Assembly (NCBI RefSeq): GCF_001431315.2
Contig: NZ_LKHV02000001.1
Location: forward strand, 1,550,001 to 1,614,000
Length of the DNA stretch: 64,000 nt
Direction of reading: 5' to 3'
Source of the DNA: Candidatus Berkiella cookevillensis
Lineage (GTDB): Bacteria; Pseudomonadota; Gammaproteobacteria; Berkiellales; Berkiellaceae
Position 1 is the first letter of the stretch. Every line of letters begins with the position of its first letter. A model generated the notes under the pieces. It was not told the origin of the DNA. It made no database searches and saw nothing but the letters and a program-made list of their open reading frames with translations. The position numbers were made by a program, and so were the translations under genes. Below, piece by piece: positions 27,161-35,155 of the stretch.

Positions 27161-27943
27161 TCATCCCCCTGTTATAAAGCTTGTAGCAAGCGTTCCCAAT
27201 AGTAAATTCCAGCCATCTACGAGTACAAATAACATTAATTTAAATGGCAATGACACAATCAGAGGCGACATCATCATCATACCCATAGACATTAATACGC
27301 TGGCCACTACCAAATCGATAATCAAAAAAGGAATAAAAATGATAAAACCAATTTGAAAAGCCGTTTTAAGTTCAGATGTAATAAAGGCAGGCAGTAAAAT
27401 TGATAAAGGTATTTTATCTGCCTCTTCCTCTAAAGGCGCATTTGTTCTGGATAGCTCATAAAAAAGATGCAAATCATTTTCCCTAGTTTGTTCAAGCATA
27501 AATTTTTTAATAGGCAGTACAGCTTGTGTCAATGCTGTTTTCTGATCTATTTTATCGTTCATATAGGGTTGCAAAACATTGTTATTAATTTCTGATATAA
27601 TAGGTGTCATAATAAAAAAAGAAAGAAACAATGAAAGACCAATAATAATTTGGTTACTCGGCGTCTGTGGCATACCCAAAGCCTGCCGTAAAATAGCTAA
27701 TACAATGACAATTCTTGTAAAAGAAGTCATCATCAACACCATTGCCGGCAACATCGTCAGCAGGGTCATGATTGCTAAAATTTGAATATTTACCGAATAA
27801 GTCTGCGCACCGTTGTTATCAGGCAAAACTTTTAATAGCTCAAGATCAAACTGTCCCGCTAAAGCAATAGATGGCAGCAATAATATTCCTAATGCAAATA
27901 CTACACGCTTAGTTGTTGCTTTCATGGTTCTCATGACTCTCAT
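27161..27943 (-). CDS. fliP: flagellar export gate protein FliP
   Basis: A signal-peptide-like N-terminus ([16 protein letters not shown]) is followed by the FliP signatures [19 protein letters not shown] and [21 protein letters not shown] place the start at 27943 because AAGG is nine bases upstream. The ATG at 27949 would leave only three bases between Shine-Dalgarno and start. About 260 residues. It overlaps the end of fliO. Confidence 0.95.
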   Translation of the reverse strand: MRVMRTMKATTKRVVFALGILLLPSIALAGQFDLELLKVLPDNNGAQTYSVNIQILAIMTLLTMLPAMVLMMTSFTRIVIVLAILRQALGMPQTPSNQIIIGLSLFLSFFIMTPIISEINNNVLQPYMNDKIDQKTALTQAVLPIKKFMLEQTRENDLHLFYELSRTNAPLEEEADKIPLSILLPAFITSELKTAFQIGFIIFIPFLIIDLVVASVLMSMGMMMMSPLIVSLPFKLMLFVLVDGWNLLLGTLATSFITGG

Positions 27944-28229
27944 GTTCATTCACCTTTGCAATAAATTGGCTATTAAAATCGTCATTGAACACATGAAGCG
28001 TGTTAATTGTATTGTCAGAAACACCCAGCAGAAGCTTTTGACCTAAAACCTTTACTAAAACTACTTTTGTTTTTTTACTCACATTTGCGCCACCCATTAT
28101 TTCTAGATCTTTAAATTGATAGTTTTTTAAAAGCTGTGTCTTTTTCGCAACAAAACCAAATACCACTATCATGGTAACGATCAATGCAAGTGCGAGTGTG
28201 ATGCTTGACATAAGGCTAGTTGTAATCAT
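27909..28229 (-). CDS. fliO: flagellar assembly protein FliO
   Basis: 106 residues. One N-terminal transmembrane helix is followed by a short cytoplasmic domain ([20 protein letters not shown]), the usual FliO pattern. The C-terminus is rich in Glu/His/Asn ([13 protein letters not shown]). It helps FliP ring formation. It is separated from fliN by a 175-bp gap filled by a repeat element, while its 3' end overlaps fliP. Confidence 0.88.
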   Translation of the reverse strand: MITTSLMSSITLALALIVTMIVVFGFVAKKTQLLKNYQFKDLEIMGGANVSKKTKVVLVKVLGQKLLLGVSDNTINTLHVFNDDFNSQFIAKVNEHESHENHESNN

Positions 28230-28264
28230 TCTTCCCTCATGACCACTTAAAGATTTATTAACTT

Positions 28265-28410
28265 ATAGTCACAGCACATGTTTTTTCGAGTAGGCGTCAA
28301 GCCTCGAGCAACCTTCGTTCCCATAAAAGTACATGAGGATTGCGAGAGGGCGAAGACAACACCCTGACATTGTGCCCCTTGCGGGTAAAACTCATGTGCG
28401 AAAACTATAA
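28265..28410. repeat. dispersed repeat element (copy B) between fliN and fliO
   Basis: The ends are imperfect inverted repeats: TATAGTCACAGCACATG at the left and the reverse complement of TATAGTTTTCGCACATG at the right. The right 43 bp recurs at 16197-16239. A fragment similar to the left end (TAGTCACAGTACAT) occurs at 41612-41625. The remaining internal sequence is GC-richer than the surroundings and non-coding. It separates two genes of a normally compact operon, and its right edge runs a few bases into the fliN stop. Confidence 0.6.
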
Positions 28411-28779
28411 TTTGCGAATTCGCTCTTCTGCATTAATCACATCCATTAAACGCAGACCAAATTTATCATTCACAACAACAACCTCAGCATGTGCTATCAA
28501 AGTACCATTAACCAAAACATCTAATGGCTCTCCTGCCAAGCGATCTAATTCAATAACGGAGCCTTGATTTAAATTTAATAGCTTTCTAATGCTGATCGAA
28601 GTTTTACCAACCTCTAATGACAAACTGACAGGGATATCCATGATCACATCAAGATCAGGATTATCATTTTTAGAGTCTTTATTTTCATTGGTTAAATCTT
28701 CAAATCGTGCGCCAGAAGGCATTTTTTGACTTGAAGAATCTGTTGCAGCATCCAAAGCATCTATATTTTCGTCTGTCAT
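28405..28779 (-). CDS. fliN: flagellar motor switch protein FliN
   Basis: 124 residues. A variable acidic N-terminus precedes the SpoA/FliN domain (DIPVSLSLEVGKTSISIRKL, GSVIELDRLAGEPLDVLVNG, FGLRLMDVINAEERIRKL). It forms the lower part of the C-ring. It follows fliM by eight bases. Confidence 0.96.
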   Translation of the reverse strand: MTDENIDALDAATDSSSQKMPSGARFEDLTNENKDSKNDNPDLDVIMDIPVSLSLEVGKTSISIRKLLNLNQGSVIELDRLAGEPLDVLVNGTLIAHAEVVVVNDKFGLRLMDVINAEERIRKL

Positions 28780-28787
28780 TGCATCCC

Positions 28788-29747
28788 TTATTTTCTATCA
28801 AATTTCCCAACGATTTTAACGGCGTAATTACCTTCATGTGTGCCAAATTTCACATCGTAAACAGGTATTCCATTTATTTTTAAAAGACTTATATCTGAAA
28901 TTTCAATAGGAATGATATCGTCTGACTTAAAATTAACCACATCTTTTATTTTGATTTTTTTCTTAGCTAAAATACAACCGATATCGACGGAAGCTTCCAA
29001 TATTTCATATTGCAGTGCTGCCATCCAGGCATCATTATTTTGCATTTTTTCTGTACTTTCGCTATTATTTTCTAGCTTTGACTTAATAGGGTCGAGCATT
29101 GAAACAGGCAAGGCAAATATAATATCACCTCCACCGCCTTCCAATTCCACTCTAATTTTTTTGATTAAGAAAAACTCATGCGGCTGGATCCATGTGATCA
29201 TATTAGGATCAGATTCTTTAGAAGAAGGCTCGTATTTAACAGTATGTACTTCTTCCCAGGCAGTATTCAGATCTTGCAAAATTATTTTTAAAACTCTATC
29301 AATGATTCTATATTCTGTCAGCGTAAAATTGCGTCTCTCAATATTACCGTGGATTTTTCCATCGCCACCAAAATAATTTTCAACCAAGGTATATACCAAA
29401 CAAGCATCAAAACAAATGATTGCATTTCCTTTGAGTGGATTAAGCTTTAATATATTAATATTGGTAGGAACACTCAATGCACTCAAAAAATCTTTGCCAT
29501 TTACAAGGGTCATCGGCTTTGCATTTAGTTCAATTGTCTTTTTCATAATGCTTAAAAGACTAACTTTGGCTTTTCTCATAAAGCGCTCGTAGATCTTTTC
29601 AATCTTATAAAATCGGTGCTGTAATAATCCTGGCTGAATTGAAAAGTCGTATTCTCTAGGAAAAGCTGGATCTTGATCCACTATGGAGTCACTATCCTCT
29701 TTGCTAAGCAATTCATCAATTTCTTCTTGCTTTAAGACGTCATTCAT
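28788..29747 (-). CDS. fliM: flagellar motor switch protein FliM
   Basis: 319 residues, normal length. The N-terminal peptide VLKQEEIDELL resembles the CheY-P docking helix of FliM (LSQAEIDALL in E. coli). The central CheC-like domain and a C-terminal SpoA domain (DDIIPIEISDISLLKINGIP) are present. It connects FliG and FliN in the C-ring. A near-consensus sigma-54 promoter lies 72 bases upstream of the start, so fliM heads its own operon. The usual fliL is not in front of it. Confidence 0.96.
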   Translation of the reverse strand: MNDVLKQEEIDELLSKEDSDSIVDQDPAFPREYDFSIQPGLLQHRFYKIEKIYERFMRKAKVSLLSIMKKTIELNAKPMTLVNGKDFLSALSVPTNINILKLNPLKGNAIICFDACLVYTLVENYFGGDGKIHGNIERRNFTLTEYRIIDRVLKIILQDLNTAWEEVHTVKYEPSSKESDPNMITWIQPHEFFLIKKIRVELEGGGGDIIFALPVSMLDPIKSKLENNSESTEKMQNNDAWMAALQYEILEASVDIGCILAKKKIKIKDVVNFKSDDIIPIEISDISLLKINGIPVYDVKFGTHEGNYAVKIVGKFDRK

Positions 29748-29818
29748 AATAGATGTTCTTCTCTTGGCTTATTATTTTTACAGCAACAATATAAATTTAT
29801 TTTTCTTTACAGAGAAAA

Positions 29819-29835
29819 AGCAAAGATCGTACCAA
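29819..29835 (-). promoter_or_regulatory. sigma-54 promoter of the fliM operon
   Basis: On the minus strand it reads TTGGTACGATCTTTGCT, with GG-N10-GC spacing and only one mismatch in the -24/-12 consensus (T for C after GG). It points to fliM. Confidence 0.85.
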
Positions 29836-29873
29836 GATTTAAAGCAGTAATTTCAAGAGGTTATACTTTAGAT

Positions 29874-29887
29874 GTCAAAAAATCGAC
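29874..29887. promoter_or_regulatory. FleQ-box-like operator upstream of fliM
   Basis: GTCAAAAAATCGAC fits the Pseudomonas FleQ consensus (GTCaNTAAAtTGAC) at 12 of 14 positions. It is centred roughly 70 bases upstream of the start site predicted from the fliM sigma-54 promoter. Confidence 0.55.
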
Positions 29888-29988
29888 AGAAATTGTAAAT
29901 CTAAGAAGACAATAGCAGTTCTATTGACAAGATATTTTATGACCAAACATTTATTTTGCTATTTTTTTGTATCACTATCTAGAATTAA

Positions 29989-31350
29989 TTATGCATACAA
30001 ATCAACCAAGCCTTTTATATTCCTAACCAGAGAAATGCTTTCACCGCCAGCACTTTCATTTGTATGCGCAAAACCACCATTACCACTAGCGCTTTGCTCA
30101 TTATTATTTTGCTCATTTTGATGAAATACCCCCACATCTCCAAGATTAAGCCCTTCCTGACCAAATATTTCTCTTAAATCATTTATCTGCGCTTCGATAG
30201 CGTCTTTAGCAGCAATTGATTGTGCATTAAACACAATGTGCGTTGCGCCCTCACGCTGAGATATCTTAATTTCTAGCGCACCTAATTCTGGTGGATCAAT
30301 GATTAATTTTGCTGAGTTTTCATTTTTATTAATCATGAGAAATATTTTATCAAATAAAGGGTTTTCTGGCTTAGCTTCTGGTTTATAGGTTAATTTGCTG
30401 GCATGTACATTTGTAATTAATTTTGTATCAGAAACTTGAGTATTTGACATAATATCTGTGGCTGACATTTTGTCTTTAGTCATTGTAGGTTCTGGCTTTA
30501 TAACACTGTCAATGACCGCAACGGTTGCTTTTGGCATTGCAAACTCATCGATAGGATCTGCTGAAGCAAGTTCTTTAACAAGTTTTTTATGAATAGCAGC
30601 TTCAGCCTCAATATCTGCTTTATCAAGATCAAGTTTTGCATTCATTGCTTTGCTGTCTTCTTGTATTTCATCAATGTTTGCTAATACAACATCATCTTGA
30701 ACAACCAAAGTCGGAAAATCAGATGTATTCTTAAATCCATCACTATTATTCATGATAATATTTGTAATATGCTCATTCATTGTATCTGGGCTTTCTTGTG
30801 ACAAAAGCTTATTCACAGATGTTTTGATAAGTTCGATATCTGTAGATACCAGAGGAAGACTTGCATTCACAGATACTGAAGATTCATCTTCTGCCACAAC
30901 GGGCATTACCTCGTGGTTAACTTCAGGATTAATAAGTACATTAATCTCACCATCTTCATCTAAGTCATCGCTCTTAGCACTTGTATCTTTGCTCGTCGTT
31001 TTTTGTGCCATCGGCTGGTTATTTATCTTTGTCGAAACTGCTTTCTCATCTGTCTCAGTCGTTTCTGTTTTCGCTTCTTGGTTATTAGGTAGCTTTTCTG
31101 CAGCCTTGTTGCCACTTACTGCCGTATCTTTAGGCAAATTATTTCCTCTTGGCTTTGTCTTCTGTTCAGAGGATTGATTGGCTTGTTCCTGTATATTTTT
31201 ATAAATATTATCTCGTCTGACAGCAACGCCAGTATTATCTCTGTCCAATGCATTGATATTGTTTGTTTTTTTTGGCGCTGTCAAAGTACTTGTCAGCGTG
31301 TTGTTGTTTTGCAGACCTAATAAATTCTTTTCCATATTCTCAATCACCAA
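29989..31350 (-). CDS. fliK: flagellar hook-length control protein FliK
   Basis: 453 residues. The N-terminal two thirds are low-complexity and polar (Lys, Glu, Thr, Asn, Asp), the usual ruler region. The C-terminal Flg_hook domain is recognisable from LIIDPPELGALEIKISQREG and from EAQINDLREIFGQEGLNLGD. It measures the hook and signals FlhB to switch export specificity. It has its own upstream gap with a candidate sigma-54 promoter. Confidence 0.93.
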   Translation of the reverse strand: MVIENMEKNLLGLQNNNTLTSTLTAPKKTNNINALDRDNTGVAVRRDNIYKNIQEQANQSSEQKTKPRGNNLPKDTAVSGNKAAEKLPNNQEAKTETTETDEKAVSTKINNQPMAQKTTSKDTSAKSDDLDEDGEINVLINPEVNHEVMPVVAEDESSVSVNASLPLVSTDIELIKTSVNKLLSQESPDTMNEHITNIIMNNSDGFKNTSDFPTLVVQDDVVLANIDEIQEDSKAMNAKLDLDKADIEAEAAIHKKLVKELASADPIDEFAMPKATVAVIDSVIKPEPTMTKDKMSATDIMSNTQVSDTKLITNVHASKLTYKPEAKPENPLFDKIFLMINKNENSAKLIIDPPELGALEIKISQREGATHIVFNAQSIAAKDAIEAQINDLREIFGQEGLNLGDVGVFHQNEQNNNEQSASGNGGFAHTNESAGGESISLVRNIKGLVDLYA

Positions 31351-31369
31351 ATGACTATATTACTCACTA

Positions 31370-31386
31370 TACAAAGACCATGCCAA
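31370..31386 (-). promoter_or_regulatory. candidate sigma-54 promoter of fliK
   Basis: On the minus strand it reads TTGGCATGGTCTTTGTA. The -24 element is perfect, but the -12 dinucleotide is GT instead of GC. It is supported by its place 20 bases before fliK and by a FleQ-like box about 65-78 bases upstream of the expected start site. Confidence 0.5.
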
Positions 31387-31423
31387 AATACATTTATGAT
31401 AGAAAAGCGTCCTATCTAGCAAT

Positions 31424-31437
31424 GTCAATATATTGTC
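31424..31437. promoter_or_regulatory. FleQ-box-like operator upstream of fliK
   Basis: GTCAATATATTGTC matches the FleQ consensus at 12 of 14 positions. It lies at almost the same distance from the putative start site as the box in front of fliM. Confidence 0.5.
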
Positions 31438-31461
31438 ACTATCGCCAATGATATTTATATG

Positions 31462-31767
31462 TTACTCAATCGTAAACAGTTCATTTAATTTAGTAATCAT
31501 TAAAATCTTTAAAATATCTGGTGGACAATTGCTAATTTTAATACTGGCTGTATCGCCACCGGCATGATCTCGCAAAGCCAATAACATACCCAAAGCAGAA
31601 CTATCAATATAATTAGAGGCTTTGAGATCCACTACATAATCGTCTGGTTTTTCTTCCATTTGTTCATATGCATTTCTAAAGAGGTGCAATTGACTGAAAT
31701 CAAAGCGTCCTTCAACCAGTATGCGCAATCGACGACCATTATTTTCAGTATGTGCTGATATAGGCAT
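31462..31767 (-). CDS. STAS-domain anti-sigma factor antagonist (HsbA-like)
   Basis: 101 residues, a lone STAS domain. The phospho-acceptor region is YIDSSALGMLLALRDH, with the conserved serines at about 56/57. STAS antagonists bind anti-sigma factors, and phosphorylation on the serine controls them. In Pseudomonas, HsbA binds FlgM and is controlled by the HsbR kinase/phosphatase. Here it lies 12 bases after fliJ, with no HsbR or HptB gene beside it. Whether it acts on FlgM is an inference from position and family. Confidence 0.85.
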   Translation of the reverse strand: MPISAHTENNGRRLRILVEGRFDFSQLHLFRNAYEQMEEKPDDYVVDLKASNYIDSSALGMLLALRDHAGGDTASIKISNCPPDILKILMITKLNELFTIE

Positions 31768-31778
31768 ATGACATTTCC

Positions 31779-32219
31779 TTATGACGTATGATTATGTAAT
31801 GTATAATTTCTAAAAAGCTCTTCTATATTTTTAGATTCCATTTTTAATTGTTCGTATTGAATTTCTTTATTTGCACTATCTATCAATTTATCGATCTGAG
31901 ATATCTTATAATGTAACATTTCAATCAGTTTATTATGATATTGCAACTCTTGTTCAAGTTTAGAAATATTATTACCTAAATCAATAATACTGGTGCGTAA
32001 GTAAATGCTAAAATTTTGCTTTAATTTTAAATCATGCATCGTCTGTGCTTGGCTATCACTATCTTGTATGGTATATTCAGACAGATAGGACTCTAACAAT
32101 GCAATTTTTTCACGTTCTGCCCTGATTTTTGCTGAAGTATTTTGTGCGCGAATGATAATAAAGCCAAGATTCCTATCCCAAATTGCTTTTAATTTTTTAT
32201 ACTTATCAATGACACTCAT
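31779..32219 (-). CDS. fliJ: flagellar export chaperone FliJ
   Basis: 146 residues, almost entirely a predicted antiparallel coiled coil of Lys/Glu/Gln-rich helices. The sequence is divergent, but the size, composition and position immediately after fliI are those of FliJ, the central stalk of the FliI ATPase that links it to FlhA. Confidence 0.82.
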   Translation of the reverse strand: MSVIDKYKKLKAIWDRNLGFIIIRAQNTSAKIRAEREKIALLESYLSEYTIQDSDSQAQTMHDLKLKQNFSIYLRTSIIDLGNNISKLEQELQYHNKLIEMLHYKISQIDKLIDSANKEIQYEQLKMESKNIEELFRNYTLHNHTS

Positions 32220-32230
32220 TTTATAGCTCT

Positions 32231-33553
32231 TTAACTGTTAATAATTGTTTTTAAATTCTGCACATCATTTTCAAAGGTTGATTTTTCACTAACCATCTGT
32301 TGCAAAAACTTTGTGATTTCTGGCATCTTTTTGATGATTTTATCAAACTCAGGGTCACTACCAGCTTGATATGCGCCCAAAGAAATAAAATCTTTTTGTT
32401 TCATATACTGGCTATAATAGCGTTTGAACAAACGTGCTGCTTGCAAATGTTCTGGAGAAATGATGCTATTCATAACACGACTGATAGATTGCTCAATATC
32501 AATGGCTGGGAAATGCCCCACTTCCACAAGACGTCGAGACAACACGATATGTCCGTCTAAAATACTTCTAGCACAATCGACAATGGGATCTTGAATATCA
32601 TCAGATTCAGCTAATACAGTATATATGGCTGTGATAGAACTCCCCTTTTGTGTTCCATTCCCCACACGCTCAATCAACTTAGGTAACTTCGTAAAAACAG
32701 AAGGTGGATAACCTTTAGTGGTAGGTGGCTCTCCCAATGCTAATCCAAGCTCTCGAATGGCTTGCGCATATCTTGAAACAGAGTCCATTAAAAATAACAC
32801 GCGCTTATTGCTATCTCTGAAATATTCTGCAATGGATGTGGCATATTCGGCAGCTTGTATTCGGTTCAAAGGCGAGCTATCCGCAGAAGAAACAACCATG
32901 ACTGTTTTACTCAAGGCTGAACCAAGATTATCCTCAATAAACTCTTTTACTTCACGACTACGCTCACCAATCAATGCAATGACAATGATATCTACTTTTG
33001 AATACTTCGCAATCATCCCCATTAAAACGCTTTTGCCAACACCACTACCTGCCATTAGCCCGATACGTTGCCCTTCTCCCACAGTAAGTAAGCCATTGAT
33101 TGCTTTTACCCCTAAATCTAAGGGCACAGAAATTCTACTTTTTTCTAATGGATTTATCTTTGCCGTAGAAAAAGGCATATTCACAACATCTTTCAATTTA
33201 CCTAAAGCATCTAATGGTCTTCCATAAGAATCTATCACTCTACCCAATAAACCAAAGCCCATAGGGCTTTGTCTAAATTCATTCAACTGCTTTATTTCAA
33301 AATTAGGAGAAAGTCCTGTTAACTCTTCATAAGCCATCAAATAAGTAATATCGCCTTTAAACCCGACGACTTCTAATAGCGCTTTTTCTGATTGCGTAAT
33401 TTCAATTTCACATAAAGTACCAATTTTAGCGCTCAAACCTGTTGCTTCAATGAGATAATTTGATGCTTTAAAAATTTTACCATACTGTAAAAAACGAGAT
33501 TCTTGAACATCGGTCTTAAGATATTTTTCAATATCCATGATTTGATTAGTCAT
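32231..33553 (-). CDS. fliI: flagellum-specific ATPase FliI
   Basis: 440 residues of the F1-beta-like family. Walker A is AGSGVGKS, followed by LIGERSREVKEF and the hydrophobic Walker B strand VLFLMDSVSRYAQA. It energises export with FliH and FliJ. It overlaps the end of fliH by 8 bases. Confidence 0.97.
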   Translation of the reverse strand: MTNQIMDIEKYLKTDVQESRFLQYGKIFKASNYLIEATGLSAKIGTLCEIEITQSEKALLEVVGFKGDITYLMAYEELTGLSPNFEIKQLNEFRQSPMGFGLLGRVIDSYGRPLDALGKLKDVVNMPFSTAKINPLEKSRISVPLDLGVKAINGLLTVGEGQRIGLMAGSGVGKSVLMGMIAKYSKVDIIVIALIGERSREVKEFIEDNLGSALSKTVMVVSSADSSPLNRIQAAEYATSIAEYFRDSNKRVLFLMDSVSRYAQAIRELGLALGEPPTTKGYPPSVFTKLPKLIERVGNGTQKGSSITAIYTVLAESDDIQDPIVDCARSILDGHIVLSRRLVEVGHFPAIDIEQSISRVMNSIISPEHLQAARLFKRYYSQYMKQKDFISLGAYQAGSDPEFDKIIKKMPEITKFLQQMVSEKSTFENDVQNLKTIINS

Positions 33554-34151
33554 TGCTGGTTCCCGTTTTAACTAAATTTGGCTCAAAAAATCTAGCAATT
33601 GTTTTCTGAACATCAAACTCAATCACTTGAGAGCTTGAATCTAGTTTAAACTGAAAATCATTAAAGCTATTGTTTTCAACAAATTTTATATCATAACCAG
33701 AAAAATCCATTTGAGACATCATATCAATTGTCATTTTATTTGCAACAATAACAATTTTTTTAATATTATCTTGATAAAAAGATAAGGCATCTTGAATAAT
33801 AGCTTTCAGTGCTGTTTCATGATTTGCCAACTCAACAGCAATCACTTTTTTACATATCTCATTAATGATATAAAGCGATTTTTGCTCAAACATTTCTTCC
33901 TGCGCTCTAAAGTGATTACTCATATCATTCATAAGCTGCAACAATGCAGCCTTTTGTGGTAAAACTTCTTGCAACCCCTGTTTTTTACCATCCAAATAGC
34001 CTTGTTCTTTTTCTTTTTTTACAATTTCCTCAAGTGCTTTTTTTTGTGGCGTAGACAGGCTTATTTTGCTGTAATTTTGAGATACGTTATTCGCGCCTGA
34101 AAAAGTATGCTCTGGAAGTGACCAATTTTTTATATTTTTTCCTTTATCCAT
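33546..34151 (-). CDS. fliH: flagellar assembly protein FliH
   Basis: 201 residues. It shows an N-terminal region followed by a helix rich in Glu, Lys and Gly (KKEKEQGYLDGKKQGL, the usual FliH GxxxG-like stretch), then the C-terminal FliI-binding domain. It regulates FliI and docks it on the C-ring. It directly abuts fliG and overlaps fliI. Confidence 0.9.
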   Translation of the reverse strand: MDKGKNIKNWSLPEHTFSGANNVSQNYSKISLSTPQKKALEEIVKKEKEQGYLDGKKQGLQEVLPQKAALLQLMNDMSNHFRAQEEMFEQKSLYIINEICKKVIAVELANHETALKAIIQDALSFYQDNIKKIVIVANKMTIDMMSQMDFSGYDIKFVENNSFNDFQFKLDSSSQVIEFDVQKTIARFFEPNLVKTGTSND

Positions 34152-35155
34152 TATACAAATTCCTCACCTTTTCCACCGAGTGAAATTTCACCAGCATCGC
34201 CCAATTTCTTAGCAATTGCCAATATCTCTTTTTGAGCTTTTTCTACCTCGCTCAATTTTACGGGGCCTTTTGCATCCAGATCATCTAACAATAAGGTTGC
34301 TGCACGTTTAGACATGTTTTTTATTACTTTGTCTTTAATAGACGCATCAGCACCTTTTAAAGCAACAACCAATGAATCAGTGCTCACTTCTCTTAATAAA
34401 GTCTGTATGCCTTTATCATCAATATTTTTAATATTATCAAACACAAACATTAACTCTTGGATTTCAATTGCCAGATCGTTATCTTTGTCTTTCATTGCAT
34501 CAAAAATTTCACTTTCTACATTTGTATCAACATAATTCATGATATCAGCTGCTTTTTTAATGCCACCCAATATTTTGGGCTTAATGGTGCGACGATTAGC
34601 ATATTGATCAATAATAATTTCATTAAGATCAGATATTGCCTCTGTATCAATACTTTCTTGATTGGAAATACGCATAATCAAATCCAGCTGTGACTGTTCA
34701 TCAAAACACATTAATACTTCTGCCGCTTGATCGGGATCTAAATAACTTAAAACAATAGCTTGTATTTGTGGGTGCTCATATTGTACAAAATCAAAAATAG
34801 ATTTTGGATCCATCCATTTTAAACTTTCTAAGCCCTTGTTATTGGCCTGCATCAGCGCATCATCCAGTATAGAATCGGCTTTATCTTCACCAATTGTATT
34901 GGCCAAAACTTCTCTCACATGGATGGCATTATCAATACCTAGATGTGTTTGACTTTCCGCTTTCTCAATAAAATCAGACACAATTTTCTGCATGCTTTCT
35001 TTATCAACATCCTGCAAATTGGTCATGACTTGTCCTAAACTTTGTATTTGCTTAGGCGATAAATATTTCATCACTTTTGAAGCTTCTGCAGGGCTTAACA
35101 TCATTAATAAGATAGCCGCACGCTCAATTGTTGGGCGCTCTTTTGTCTCAGCCAT
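34151..35155 (-). CDS. fliG: flagellar motor switch protein FliG
   Basis: 334 residues. It has the three armadillo-type domains, with the motif EHPQIQAIVLSYLDPDQAA in the middle and a C-terminal torque helix region (LREVSTDSLVVALKGADASI, FKNMSKRAA-like). It interacts with FliF, FliM and the MotC stator. Its start overlaps fliF by 8 bases. Confidence 0.97.
   Translation of the reverse strand: MAETKERPTIERAAILLMMLSPAEASKVMKYLSPKQIQSLGQVMTNLQDVDKESMQKIVSDFIEKAESQTHLGIDNAIHVREVLANTIGEDKADSILDDALMQANNKGLESLKWMDPKSIFDFVQYEHPQIQAIVLSYLDPDQAAEVLMCFDEQSQLDLIMRISNQESIDTEAISDLNEIIIDQYANRRTIKPKILGGIKKAADIMNYVDTNVESEIFDAMKDKDNDLAIEIQELMFVFDNIKNIDDKGIQTLLREVSTDSLVVALKGADASIKDKVIKNMSKRAATLLLDDLDAKGPVKLSEVEKAQKEILAIAKKLGDAGEISLGGKGEEFV

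Noticed and set aside
28912-29376. 154-residue + strand open frame inside fliM
   Set aside because: It is an antisense shadow of a confidently identified gene with no own ribosome site.
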